A stretch of 49,418 nt of DNA from Anaeromyces robustus (lineage: Eukaryota > Neocallimastigomycota > Neocallimastigomycetes > Neocallimastigales > Neocallimastigaceae), in assembly GCA_002104895.1 (NCBI GenBank), contig MCFG01000458.1:1-49418 (forward strand), read 5' to 3'. The notes under the pieces are model-generated. The model did no database searches and was not told the origin of the DNA. It saw nothing but the letters and a program-made list of their open reading frames with translations. This document shows positions 10,242 to 21,179 of the stretch, piece after piece; position 1 is the stretch's first letter, and every line of letters begins with the position of its first letter. Position numbers and translations under genes: made by a program.

Positions 10242-10751
10242 GGATTGTGAAAATAGATCATGATGGATAGGAAAATAACAAATCTTAAGTTATCAATCGA
10301 TTATAAATATATATTTTATAATTTGTTTATTTTTTCAAAAAAAATATATATATATATATATATATTTTATATATATAATATAATGCTTGTATATTATATG
10401 TTGTATATAAATTAAAAAGATATTTTATATTATATAAATATAATGTATGTATATTATATATTGTATATAAATTAAAAAAATGTTTAATATTATATATATG
10501 TAATTTATGTATATTATATATTCTATATAAATTAAAAAAACATAAATTATTATTGTTAACACATAATAGAATTAGTTAAAGTATTTATTATCAAAAATAA
10601 TATTTTTAATAATTGATTCATAAAATTTCTTTTTTAAAAAAATAAGAAGATTTTCAATGTTTGAATTTTTATTTTAAAAATACATAGATACATATATAAT
10701 AAACATTGTGAAAAAAAAAACATTAAATTATATACATATTTAATTAATTAT
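10242..10751. other. AT-rich non-coding DNA
   Basis: It includes AT-dinucleotide runs and three loosely repeated blocks of about 60 bp around ATAATGTATGTATATTATATATTGTATATAAATTAAAAA (10380-10540). No gene is visible. Confidence 0.6.
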
Positions 10752-10879
10752 TTAATATTTACTTAAAAATGAATTTTCGTCATCTTTTATTTTTTATATT
10801 TATTCATCCATTGATTTTCTAAAGATACCACATTAGCCTTATGTCCATATTTAAGAGTGTATATTATTGTATTGTTCAT
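10752..10879 (-). pseudogene. N-terminal gene fragment, unrecognised, one frameshift
   Basis: An ATG at 10879 opens a 30-codon frame reading MNNTIIYTLKYGHKANVVSL and then ENQWMNKYKK, ending in TAA at 10787-10789. Shifting by one base in the A-run just before the stop continues with IKDDENSFLSKY to a stop at 10752-10754. The residue composition (Gly, His, Val, Glu, Gln, Trp) is that of a real globular protein, and the coherent continuation after a single homopolymer slip argues for a decayed gene start. I do not recognise the family. The opposite strand also stays largely open here but gives a much less protein-like sequence. Confidence 0.4.
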
Positions 10880-12612
10880 AATCCAACTTCAACAACAACA
10901 ACAATTATATCTACTGATTATTATTTTGATTTTTTAGGTTATCCATACTGTTCATCTGAAAATAATATAAGTAAATAAGCGAATTATTTATATTCCAAGG
11001 CAATTTTTATATAAAAAAATAAGAATATTATATCACTATATATTAAACAAATAAATGCAACAAAAAAAATTTTTTTTGTTTATAAAGGTATATAAAAAAA
11101 TATATTTACATATATAAACAAATATAGAAAATAAATAAATAAAGAAATTTATTATATATATATATATTATATATATATATATCAAAAAAATTATTTAAAT
11201 ATTAAGTTTTAAAATAATTAACTATTATTTTAAAAATAATTTTAAGTAAATAATTTAAATTTATATTTTTGGATATAAAAATAAATTTTTAATTATTTAA
11301 AAGTTCTTTTTTTTTTTTTTTTTTTAATGTTAATTTTTATATTAATTAAAATTTATATTTCAATTAATGTACATAATATAAAGTGAATTGTATTATTTAT
11401 AATTTAAGGTTTGTTACATTTAATTACTCATCTTATATTAATTTCGTTGATATAAATAAAAAAAAAAAAGACTAGACATTGTAGTACAAAATATAATTAA
11501 TTGAAAAAGGAAAAGTATATAAATAAAACAAAAAGACTTTTTTAAATATTAATTTTTTAAATATTAAAATTAAGAAAGTAAAGTAAGTTTTAAGAGTTTA
11601 CTAAAATAATATTAATAATATTTAACAATTAATCTCTTATAATATATTAATAAAAATTAATGAAAAATATTGAATAATATATTAAATAAAATATTAATAT
11701 TAATTAACAGTTAACCTCTCTTAAAACACTTAAAAATTTGTTTTAACTAGGTAATATTTTTTTTGTAAGTAATATATTTAATAAAATTATTTACTTATTT
11801 ATTCTTTGTTAATATTTATTAATTATTAACAAATAAATAAGTTTATTTTTATAAAATAATTATAAAATTTAATAAAAAATTTCTTATTTATTAATATTTA
11901 TTTTATTTTATTTTATTTAATATTTATTTTATTTATCGTTATATTTAATTATATATATGTGTGTATATGTTTTAACTGTAAATTGAAATAATATAAAAAA
12001 AAAAGAAAGAAAGAAAAGAAAAGAAAGAAAAATTATCTAAAATGAATTTTCAGATATATTATCCACTATTTTTTATATAGTTATTTTTATATTAACTATT
12101 ATAAACTTTTTATGTTCAATTTTTCACTATAATTATTCAAATTTTGAAATAACTATTTCAACTATTATTTGTTTGGTAGTTCTTTACATTGGTGTACTAG
12201 GAATGAAACTTAAAACACTTAAAAATTACTAAACAAATAAACAAATAAATAAATAAAAAGTGAATAAAAATAAAAATAACTAAACAAATGAATGAATAAA
12301 TGAATAAAAAGTGAATAAAAATAACTAAATAAATAAACAAATAAATGAATAAAAAGTGAATAAAATAAACGTAATTAATAACCAAAAAAATAATATTTAA
12401 AATATTATAACTATAATGTTAATAATTAAAAAGATTATAATGTAATAGTAAAAAAAAATATAAATAAAATGAAAAAAAAATATATTTAAATTAAATAAAA
12501 ATAAAAGTTATTATTATTAATCGTAAATAAAACTTAATAAAACAATTAAAAATGAAAAAAAGAAAAAATAAATAAAGAAAAAAAATAAAAAAAGAAAGAA
12601 AAAAAATTAGTA

Positions 12613-12660
<48 letters not shown>

Positions 12661-13129
12661 TAATAATAATAATAATAATTAAAATAACAAGGAAATAAAT
12701 TACAATTATAACATTAAAATAATATTATTTATATACATTATATAAATAATTAATTTTATTTAAAATCCTAGTACATAATATATATATTTAATAATATTTA
12801 ATATATATAAATTTCTAATACAAATTTTTCGATTGAATATAAATAAATAAATAAATAATAAATAATGAAGTAATTATAAAAATATAAAAAATATTTTATA
12901 TAATATATGTAAATATATTAATAAAAATGATATATATATATATAGAAGTTTAATTGAAAATAAAAAGATTTTATAAATAAAATAGAATAAAATAATGTTT
13001 ATCTTTGGATATAGAAATTATAAAAATATTTAAAAGGTAATCATTCTAATTTCTATAATAAAATTATTGGTATAAAATAATTTTGATGTAATAATTGTAA
13101 TGAAAAAAAGAGCGTAATTTTTTTTTTGT

Positions 13130-13240
13130 ATTTTATTTTATTTTATTATATTTTATTTTATTTTATTTTATTTTATTTTATTTTATTATATTTTATTTTA
13201 TTTTATTTTATTTTATTTTATTATATTTTATTTTATTGTA
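13130..13240. repeat. (TTTTA)n microsatellite
   Basis: Pentanucleotide TTTTA repeats with three TTATA interruptions. Confidence 0.9.
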
Positions 13241-13306
13241 TATTTTTTTGGCTAAAATATTTATAATAATTAATTATAAACAATTATATATATAAAATTA
13301 ATAAAT

Positions 13307-13381
13307 ATAATATAATATAATATAATATAATATAATATAATATAATATAATATAATATAATATAATATAATATAATATAAA
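13307..13381. repeat. (TATAA)n microsatellite
   Basis: About 15 perfect pentanucleotide copies. Confidence 0.9.
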
Positions 13382-14052
13382 ATATTTATAAATATAAAAT
13401 AAATAATTATTGATATTTAATGTATTTTATAATTAGATATATTAATATATATAGATTTTCTTCATAATGAATTTTTTTAATTTTAATAGTTATGTAGTAG
13501 AATATCTCTATATATATATATTGTAATTTTAAAGTTATGAATTTACAAAGCAGTTAAACCAATGACCATGTAATAGAAAATCATTTTTTTATACAGTCTA
13601 ATTTTATTATTGATTCAAAAGTTTTTAAAAAAATATATATAATAATTATTCTTTTTAATATATATTTTATTCATATTTGTTTTTTTCTTCTTTAATTAAT
13701 AAGTATATTTATATAATTAGTTAATTTTAAAATCATATATACACCAATTTATAATTATTTAAAGGAATATTATATTTTTATAAAATTTAAAATTTAAATA
13801 TTTAATTAATAAATTCATCCACAAATTCAAAAAACATCATAAATGGGGCAAACAAATAAATTTGATAAACATATAATAATTAAATTTTTATTAGATTTTG
13901 ATAAACCTAAAAATAAATAAATAATTAAAACAAAAAAAAAAAATAATTAAAATTTTTAATTAAATACTTATTATATAATTTATTATCATACATTTTAAAA
14001 ATTTAAATTAATATTTAATCATTTTATTTAATTTTTTTTATTTATTTAATTT

Positions 14053-14083
<31 letters not shown>

Positions 14084-14857
14084 TTTGTTTTTTTTTTTTT
14101 TTTTTTTTTTTTAATTTTTATCTATGAAGTAAAATATAATATATTATAATTATATATCATAATTACATATTATATATATTATTTATAATATATAATTTAG
14201 TAATTAAATGTAAACAAACAATTTTCAATTTTGATTTACTATTTATGGTAGTACAAAATATTTAATTATTATTAACTTTTATTTATTATTGTAATTATTT
14301 ATTATTATTATAATTATTGTTAATAATTAATTGTTAATATTTAATACAAATGAATTTTATGTATTAAAATTTATTATATATTTATATATTTATTAATTTA
14401 TTTAAACTTTTCACATTACGCATATAACTAATATTTTGTATAAAAAAAAATTTTTCCCTTATTTATATAATACTAAATAATGATAAACTGATATTGGTTT
14501 TTAAAATATGTATATATATATCGCATTTTAGATATATTAATTTTATTATATTAATATTATTCAATTATCTAATTACAGTTAAGTTTAATAAAACATTTTA
14601 CCTTTCTTGAATTATTAAAATTACATCATCATAAATTACTCCATACCAATATTTTTTTTTTAAAAAATTAATACTATGGCTTTCTTTATATCTAAATTAT
14701 TTGATATTTGCAAAAAGAAATTTTTTAGTTTTTTTCTAATACATAAAACCTATCAATTATTATTAATTATTTTATATAAATATTCTATATTTAATGATTA
14801 ATTAATTAATTTCATAGTTATCTTTCTAAAAAATATGAACTATTTAATGTATATACA

Positions 14858-15022
14858 ATGACAGATGAAAAATTTAAATATTATAATGAAAATTGTTCAA
14901 AAACTTTTTTCTCTTCATATGAATTAACAACAACAACTTACAATGAAACTTCAACAGAAACACCTTTTTTTTATTATTATTTCAATGATGATAATGATTA
15001 TTTTACAGAAGGCTTAATTTAA
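14858..15022 (+). CDS. Short Thr/Tyr-rich ORF, doubtful
   Basis: 54 codons from ATG 14858 to TAA 15020-15022. The peptide is acidic and has mixed composition (a CSKTFFSSYELTTTTYNETS core, then a Tyr/Phe run and an Asp/Asn tail), unlike the Ile/Lys/Asn chance frames around it. The frame is also open upstream for 16 codons, back to TTTCATAG, a possible intron acceptor. It could therefore be the last exon of a small gene whose first exon might be the frame at 14676. I cannot assign a function, and it may be a relic. Confidence 0.25.
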   Translation: MTDEKFKYYNENCSKTFFSSYELTTTTYNETSTETPFFYYYFNDDNDYFTEGLI

Positions 15023-16241
15023 AATAATTTATCTAAAGATAAAGTTAACAAATGTTATAACTGATTCTGTTATTTCTACTGTTATTGATTTCTAATAATA
15101 TAATATAATATAATATAATATAATATAATATAATATAATAGTATTATATATGTATATATTATTAAAAAAATAATAATAAATAATAAATAAAAAAAACAAT
15201 TAATATAAAAGATACAAATAAAAAAATAAATAAATATTTTTTTTTATTAATTACTTAATTACTAAAAAAAAATTAAAAAAAAAAATAAAAATTCATTATA
15301 AATTCAAATATATTTATTTATTAAAATTTATTTGATTTGAACAAATTTTTAATATAAAATGGAGGAAAATATAAAAATTTTCAATATTATTATTAAAATA
15401 TAAAATATTCAAAAAAAAAAAAAAAAAAACTTTAAAAAATATTCAAAAATAATTAAATATTATTAAAATATTATAAAAAAAAAAAAAGAATATTAAATAT
15501 TATAAAAAAAAAAAAAAAGAATATTAAATATTATTAAAAAAAAAAAAAGAATATTAAATCTTATTAAATAAAAAAAATAAATAAAATATTATTAAATAAT
15601 TTTATTATTTTATTTATTTAATTATGCACTCATCTTCAATGTACATCAATCTTCAATAAAGCTGACAAAATATTCATACACTTTAGTTCTTTTTCATGTT
15701 GATATAATATTTTTGTCTGTAATGAAATTCTATATTCATAGAATATTTTTTAAGAATCGCTGAGACTCTTAATCTAATAACGATCAGTTAATTAAATTTA
15801 ATAATTTTGTTAACTTTCATTAATATATTTTATGATTAAGAATTACAAATTTTTAAATTATATAAATTACTTACTTTTAAATGTAGCTTATACATTAAAT
15901 TTAATACAATACATTTTAAAACATTTAATACATATTTTAACAATAATAATACATTTATATATTCCATTATATATAAATTATTTTATAACAAAATTAAAAT
16001 ACAAAAACAATTAAAAATTAAAAAAAAAAAGTTTATAGAAAATAAAACATTAATAAAGTTTAGTCTCTTTTTTTGTAGTTATTCTAATTTTATTTTTTAT
16101 ATTTTATTTTCATTTATTTTCAAAAATTAAATATTAATAAAACTAAACAGAATTAAATTAAACTAAAATAAATAAAATATAATTATTAGAGTAAAAATAA
16201 TTAATATATTTATTTATAATATATATAGTTTTATATTAAAA
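15023..16241. other. AT-rich non-coding DNA upstream of the Rpn-like gene
   Basis: It includes a (TAATA)n run (15094-15140), poly-A stretches with a repeated AAAGAATATTAAATATTAT motif (15420-15560), and a slightly less AT-rich patch (15620-15790) without a coherent frame. The 60-codon frame at 15832 is Ile/Leu/Tyr-rich and treated as chance. Confidence 0.6.
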
Positions 16242-17621
16242 ATGGCTGATTTAAATATTAGAATAAAGCCAGTATTAGATATTGTTTTTAAAAATTTATT
16301 TGGAGAGAAAGGAAATCAAACATTTATGATAAATTTTTTAAATTCTATATTAAATCGTGAAGGAGATGATCGTATTATAGCAATAGAATATTTAAAAACA
16401 GAAAATACCCCAATTCAAGTAAATAAAAAATTAGAAAAACAGAATAAAAGAAAAAGAAAAATAAATGTAGAAAAGAATATTGATGAATATAATAATAATG
16501 ATAACTATTGTAACATTGATAAAAATTACATAGAAAATTTTAAAAATAAAGCAAAATTTGAGGTAAATTCTCTTTTATTGAATATTAAAAATGAAATAAA
16601 TAATTACATAAAAAAAACCATAATTGAATTTAATAATAATGATAATACAAGTGATGATATAGAAGATGAAAAATTGAAAGCCATCATGAAAGCAAATACA
16701 AAGAAATTAATAAATGAATTCTTAAAAGAAATGTTTAATGAACAAAGTTATAAATTAACTGATTTAGAAAACAATATAATCAATTATATTGTTACAAAAT
16801 TTTGTGAATTAAATGATGAAGACGGAATAAGAGTTAAAGCAAAAACAAATTCTGATGAATATTTAAACATTGAAATTCAAGTACAAAAAACAGGTAATAT
16901 GTTTAAAAGCTCATTGTATTATGCATCTGGTATAATTTTTCAATCATTACCAAGAGGACATAAATATAATGATATTCCCAACTTAATTTTGATAAATATA
17001 CTTAATTATAAATTATTTAAAAATACTGAAAAAGAAAAATTTAAATATCATTGGATTTTTACCTTTAAAGAAAAAGATACAAACGAAGAAAAAGGTTTTA
17101 AAGGTTTACTAAATATACATTTCATTGAACTACCAAAGTATAAAAAATTAAAACAAAAAGACCTACAAAATAAATACCCTTGGATACTTTTATTAAATGA
17201 CCCAAATAATAAATATTTCAAAAAGAAGAAAGCACCTCTGATATATTTAGATGCAAGAAATAAATTAATAACTTTACTAAAAAATCCTGAATTACTAGAT
17301 ATAATTAAACAAAGAGAAAAAAAATGGATGGATTATATATCGGAAAAACAAGAAATAGAATTGGAAGTAAAAAGAGAAAAAGATATTGAAAATATATTTT
17401 ATTTATTAGTTTATTTGCCTTTGGAATTAGTATTAAACTTTGATTATTCTAAAGAGGAAGTAAATTGTATTAATCAATTTATGACTGATAGTAATTATAG
17501 CATTGAAATGTTATCGAAACAGTTAAACCTTAAAAAAAATAAATTACTTAAATTTTATAATAAATCTCAAAAAATTAAAAATAGAAGTACAAAACGAATA
17601 AAAATTTTAGAAAATACTTAA
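16242..17621 (+). CDS. Rpn-family/PDDEXK_2 nuclease-like (putative transposase) protein
   Basis: 459 residues, intact. The start matches the family: RIKPVLDIVFKNLFG then NQTFMINFLNSIL (residues 7-37), as in bacterial Rpn proteins (PD-(D/E)XK family transposase/nuclease, PF12784). The core strand LNIEIQVQ with its ExQ variant of ExK (Glu211, Gln213) follows, then the helix with SSLYYASGIIFQSL. A middle strand NLILINILNYKLF and the HFIELPKY block typical of the family come after. Residues about 55-190, between the N-terminal helix and the catalytic strand, form a Lys/Asn-rich insertion not usual in bacterial members (about 300 residues). The catalytic Asp expected before the ExQ strand is uncertain: Asp194 is near but offset. 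Rpn proteins are DNA nucleases that promote recombination in E. coli. The family is overwhelmingly bacterial, so transfer is likely (inference). Codon use is now as AT-rich as the host. Confidence 0.82.
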   Translation: MADLNIRIKPVLDIVFKNLFGEKGNQTFMINFLNSILNREGDDRIIAIEYLKTENTPIQVNKKLEKQNKRKRKINVEKNIDEYNNNDNYCNIDKNYIENFKNKAKFEVNSLLLNIKNEINNYIKKTIIEFNNNDNTSDDIEDEKLKAIMKANTKKLINEFLKEMFNEQSYKLTDLENNIINYIVTKFCELNDEDGIRVKAKTNSDEYLNIEIQVQKTGNMFKSSLYYASGIIFQSLPRGHKYNDIPNLILINILNYKLFKNTEKEKFKYHWIFTFKEKDTNEEKGFKGLLNIHFIELPKYKKLKQKDLQNKYPWILLLNDPNNKYFKKKKAPLIYLDARNKLITLLKNPELLDIIKQREKKWMDYISEKQEIELEVKREKDIENIFYLLVYLPLELVLNFDYSKEEVNCINQFMTDSNYSIEMLSKQLNLKKNKLLKFYNKSQKIKNRSTKRIKILENT

Positions 17622-17721
17622 TATTAAATAATTAAAAGAAAATATTTTTTTTTATCAATTTAGTTAAAATTAATATTAAATTTTTAAAGATAAGATTTTA
17701 TTAAATATTATTATAATATTT

Positions 17722-17925
17722 ATGTCATCAAATTTAAATATGACTAAATATCTAAATAATAAAAAGATTTTTATCATATTTATCATTTTTTTTTTTGTAT
17801 ATATATATGAAGCAATTTTATTATATAAAATCTCATTATCTGGAAATAATATTTCTACATCAATTGATGTATCAAATATATTTATTGGTTTTATTGAATT
17901 AGTAGTTAATCTCCCAAATAAATAA
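17722..17925 (+). CDS. Small single-pass membrane protein, doubtful
   Basis: 67 codons from an ATG 100 bp after the Rpn-like gene. There is a basic N-terminus (NNKK at 12-15), one strong hydrophobic segment at about 16-36 (a run of Ile/Phe, then VYIYEAILLYKI), a short polar stretch, and an amphipathic C-terminus ending VVNLPNK. Composition is less extreme than chance frames, and the C-terminal half has Ser/Gly/Asp/Val in normal proportion. I know no family for it. It could be a genuine small gene or the relic of a larger one. Confidence 0.3.
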   Translation: MSSNLNMTKYLNNKKIFIIFIIFFFVYIYEAILLYKISLSGNNISTSIDVSNIFIGFIELVVNLPNK

Positions 17926-17954
17926 TAATTATTTATTTATCATTAAAGTTTCTA

Positions 17955-18113
17955 TTCAATTAGAACATATATAAAAATATTTTAATAGTAAGATGAATAT
18001 AATGTAAACATCAACTTCACTATCTATTTTAGTTCTAGGAAGTTTGGGACCAGAAGGATTAATTTTGTCATATATTCTACGTAATTCAAGTTATCTACTA
18101 TTGTTTCTCTACG

Positions 18114-18145
<32 letters not shown>

Positions 18146-18262
18146 ATACCTATAAATATCTAATATTTCTAGTATCTCTATAGCTATATTTCCAGTATTA
18201 TCTGTCGCTGATAAAACTAATAACGAAATTTCTTCATTTCCAAAATTATTTAAGATCACAAT
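17955..18262 (-). pseudogene. Frameshifted gene fragment, unrecognised
   Basis: On the minus strand, 18260-18150 reads NNFGNEEISLLVLSATDNTG and then NIAIEILEILDIYRYL. After an (AAT)n run at 18117-18143 comes RRETIVDN. One frame over (18095-17990) comes LRRIYDKINPSGPKLPRTKI and then DSEVDVYI. The composition is that of a folded protein and the pieces follow one another in order, so a gene broken by about two frameshifts and a triplet expansion is likely. I do not recognise the family. The plus strand gives a weaker alternative (GSLGPEGLILSYILR). Confidence 0.35.
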
Positions 18263-18552
18263 TCATTCGACATATAATAAAAAATAATAAAAATATTAAA
18301 GCTAATAATATTATGTTTAAATTATACATAATTTATATAATATTAAACTTTTATTTCGTTTAAATATAAAAAAAATCATTTTAAAAAAATTATAAATAAT
18401 TTAAAAAAAAAAAAAAATAATAATAAAGAAATTGTATTGACTCATATATTTATATTAATAATATATTAATATAAATATATAGAATAAAATTACTATTATA
18501 TAATTTTATTCTATATATTATTCCATTATTTTAAGTTTCATTATATTGAAAA

Positions 18553-18699
18553 TTAACGATAATAAAAATAATTATTAAATAATTTATGTGGAGTGTTCAT
18601 TTGTAATTTAAATATTTTACGAATATAATAATAGAGTTTCTTATATCTACCAATAGAAGATGAAAATATAATTTTATAATTTTTATAAATAATGCTATC
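18553..18699 (-). pseudogene. C-terminal gene fragment cut by the LINE insertion, unrecognised
   Basis: A minus-strand frame (IIFSSSIGRYKKLYYYIRK and on, ending in TAA at 18553-18555) of about 48 codons has a normal mixture of residues. Upstream it runs into a stop, and the LINE end starts 45 bp further on. It may be the tail of a gene into which the retroelement inserted. Function unknown. Confidence 0.25.
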
Positions 18700-18744
18700 T
18701 CAATGTTTATCATAATAAATTAATATATAAATTATAAAATTTTA

Positions 18745-19450
18745 GGGTTAGGCTTTAAATGTTATGACTTTATTCATTTCTTTTTTGTGATTTTGGGAAG
18801 TTTACATGAGTTATAAAAAAATTACATGAGATATAATTTAAAATATTAGTATAGGAAAGTTGAATCTAGTACCGAAATACTAAATATTAAAAAATTTCAT
18901 ACATTAACAGATTAAGGTTTTTAAACTTTCGTACAACCTTACATTAATGTATTCCAATTTTCTCTCTCTCTATACTATAGAATATATATATATAAAAAGT
19001 TTTTCGAAAAATAGTCCAAGTTAATTACGTGATCGGCATTACAAAACGTAATTTTCACGTAATTTAATATATATAATGTACTACTTTTCCCATAAATGGA
19101 AACTCTCTTCCGAAAAAGAAATCTCTATATATGAAAATCGTATTAGTAGACGTAATACTTATATATATATATTACATACTAACATTAAAACATTATATAT
19201 ATAGTAAAAAAATTTCATAAATTAATAAAGATATAAGTATCTAATAAAGTTATTCTAATAATAAAGTATAAAATTATCTAAGTAGTACAATAAAATTTTT
19301 TAATCTAATAGTATATAAAGTATTTAAATTTTTTATCATTTAAATACATATTGAGAATTAAACTATCTATAGTATATTAAATAACATCTTGAAAATTATT
19401 CTATATAGTAAGTATTCAAATTTTTGCATCTGAATACATCTCGAGAAAAA
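18745..19450 (-). repeat. LINE 3' region, copy 1 (gypsy-free)
   Basis: About 95% alike to 29575-30149 plus 35409-35604 by eye. It shares the opening GGGTTAGGCTTTAAATG and the closing ACATCTCGAGAAAA. It holds the empty site (ATCTAAGTAGTACAATAAAA, about 19275-19295) corresponding to where the gypsy element sits in copy 2. Confidence 0.9.
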
Positions 19451-20061
19451 AAATTAAATTAATATATAAAATAAATTTTTTATATATTAATAAAATAAAT
19501 AAATTTTTTTTTTTTTTTGTTTACTTTATATATATATATAAAAATAAATTTTTTTTTGTTTACTTTATATATATATATAAAAATAAATTTTTTTTTGTTT
19601 ACTTTATATAAAATAAATTTTTTTTGTAAATAAAATATTTTTTTATATAATAATTTTTTTTGTTTGAAAATATATATATATTAAATTTTTTTGTCAATAA
19701 TAAATTTTTTTTTTTGTTTGAATATATAATAAAAATTTTTTCGTTTGAATATATATAATAAATTTTTTTTTGTATTATATAAAAATTTTTTTGTCAATAT
19801 TTTTTTTTTGAATTATATAAAAACTTTTTTTGTCCATATTTTTTTTGAATTATATAAAAACTTTCTTTGTCCATATTTTTTTTGTATTATATAAATTTTT
19901 TGTTTGTATATATATTATAATAAAAACTTTTTTTGTTAATAATTTCTTGTATTATATAAATTTATTGTTGTCAATAATAATTTTTTTTTATCTGAAATAT
20001 ATATATAAATAATATTTTTTTTTTGTTTTGATTAATAAAATAAATAATATTCTATTTATTT
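19451..20061 (-). repeat. Degenerate T-rich tandem repeats in the LINE 3' UTR
   Basis: Three 45-bp units around TTTTTTTGTTTACTTTATATATATAT (19505-19620), followed by many shorter, drifting units of the form TTTTTTTGTTTGAATATATA up to the ORF2 stop. No coding content. Confidence 0.7.
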
Positions 20062-21179
20062 TTATTCTATGTTTTCAAAGTCTTCTTTCATTTCTTTTAT
20101 AAATTTACCAAAAATATAATAATTTTGATGATTCAATAAAGAATCTAAAATATTATATGTTTTTGGTAGTGTATTTTTATATTTTATTTTATCATTTTTA
20201 AAATTATAAATATCTTGCTTTTTTATAATTCTATTAAATGGTTGTTTATTAATAAAATTACAATTATTTATATGACTTCGATTAAATTCTTTACCACAAA
20301 TGGAACATTTTTTTCGGAGGAATAAAGAATTTAATCTCCAAGCAATTGCATAATTTCGTATATCATTATTTCTGATAAAGATACATTGATCAGTAGAAAT
20401 AACTTTACTGTTACTACTTAATTGACTTATCTTTATCTTTGCTACTCTTGAAAATGGGAGAATACAATTTCCCATTTTTTGTTTACTTATTTCATTATGT
20501 ATAACATTTGTAACTATCTTATCTACATTTTCTATATGTTTATTGTAGGAAGATAGTTTATCTGCAATGGTAGGCCCAAAATATTTAAAAGAAGTAAATA
20601 ATTCTTTCCATTTAAAGAATTTATAAGTCAAAGACATACACGAAAATGTTATTCCATTATATGGAGTATTAAATGCTATATATAATGGATTATTGACATC
20701 CATTTTTGCCATATGTCTTTGTAATTTTAAGGCCAGACAATAAAGCCTTGTTAAACTTGTAGGAAGGCCTAAAAGACATGATGAAATGGATGTCTTATTG
20801 CTATTTACAATCCATTCCATTCCTTGTTTTGTTACCTCATGGTAACTTTTTATTTCATTGTAATCTATACTTGATATTTGAGAATATTGTTTTTTCAGCT
20901 TGTCTGTTGTCTTGTTATTCATCCAGTAGAAAGCAAGACAAGCTGAATGTTCCATTATTGGCCTTATATATATTCTAAATATATGTAGTTTAATATAACT
21001 AGGCCAAATATTTTTATAATATTGGAGAGAATTTAGAATACGTAGCGACTTTCGCGCTGACATTTCTAAATGGCTTCTCCAATCTATTCCCATTGAAGAA
21101 TGTGGGAATCCAAGATATTTATAAGAATATACTTTATTTAAATATTCTTTTTTATTATTTATTTTCAAATAAAAATTAT
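20062..21179 (-). CDS. LINE ORF2, C-terminal part (RT thumb/tail and zinc knuckle), out of frame with the N-terminal part
   Basis: The frame is open from inside the microsatellite to a stop at 20062-20064. It contains YSYKYLGFPHSSMGIDWRSH (the KYLG box that follows the RT palm in LINEs), SYIKLHIFRIYIRPIMEHSA, and near the end CSICGKEFNRSHINNC, a CCHC-like zinc knuckle typical of LINE ORF2 C-termini. There is no start codon of its own: it is the continuation of the ORF2 that begins at 25933. Net indels in the intervening ATT/GAT tract put it one frame off. Composition is richer in G/C than the surroundings, as in the rest of the coding part. Confidence 0.85.

Larger units (their letters stand above)
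9806..10300 (+). other. Bacterial-like DNA island
   Basis: Between the CAA/AAT repeat and the next AT desert, composition changes sharply to near-balanced base use with bacterial-type codons (CGG, CCG, GCG, GGC), unlike every host gene in the window. Its coding content is the broken esterase at 9830-10241. The left edge is sharp; the right edge, near 10260-10300, is vague. It is either a transferred fragment or a chimeric or contaminating join in the assembly. Confidence 0.7.
10980..14857. other. AT-rich non-coding DNA with several microsatellites
   Basis: I see no supportable gene. Contents include AAT runs (about 12609-12680), an (AATA/AATG)n patch (12230-12370), a (TTTTA)n tract (about 13130-13240), a (TATAA)n tract (about 13307-13381), and (TTTA)n followed by poly-T (14044-14112). 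A 41-codon frame from ATG 14676 (MAFFISKLFDICKKK and on) is Phe/Lys-rich and may be chance. Confidence 0.6.

Noticed and set aside
10769-10978. Plus-strand secreted protein with a dockerin-like GYPYC end
   Set aside because: The first half is antisense to a more convincing fragment, it contains a stop at 10820, and only a handful of residues resemble a fungal dockerin. Noted as a finding, not annotated.
13850-13920. 25-codon frame starting MGQTNKFDKH
   Set aside because: Too short, and surrounded by AT repeats, to be told from chance.
15832-16014. 60-codon hydrophobic frame
   Set aside because: Composition is what random AT-rich DNA gives, and no start context or homology is visible.
19830-20012. 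60-codon plus frame of Phe/Ile/Tyr
   Set aside because: It is built from the T-rich degenerate tandem repeats of the LINE 3' UTR.
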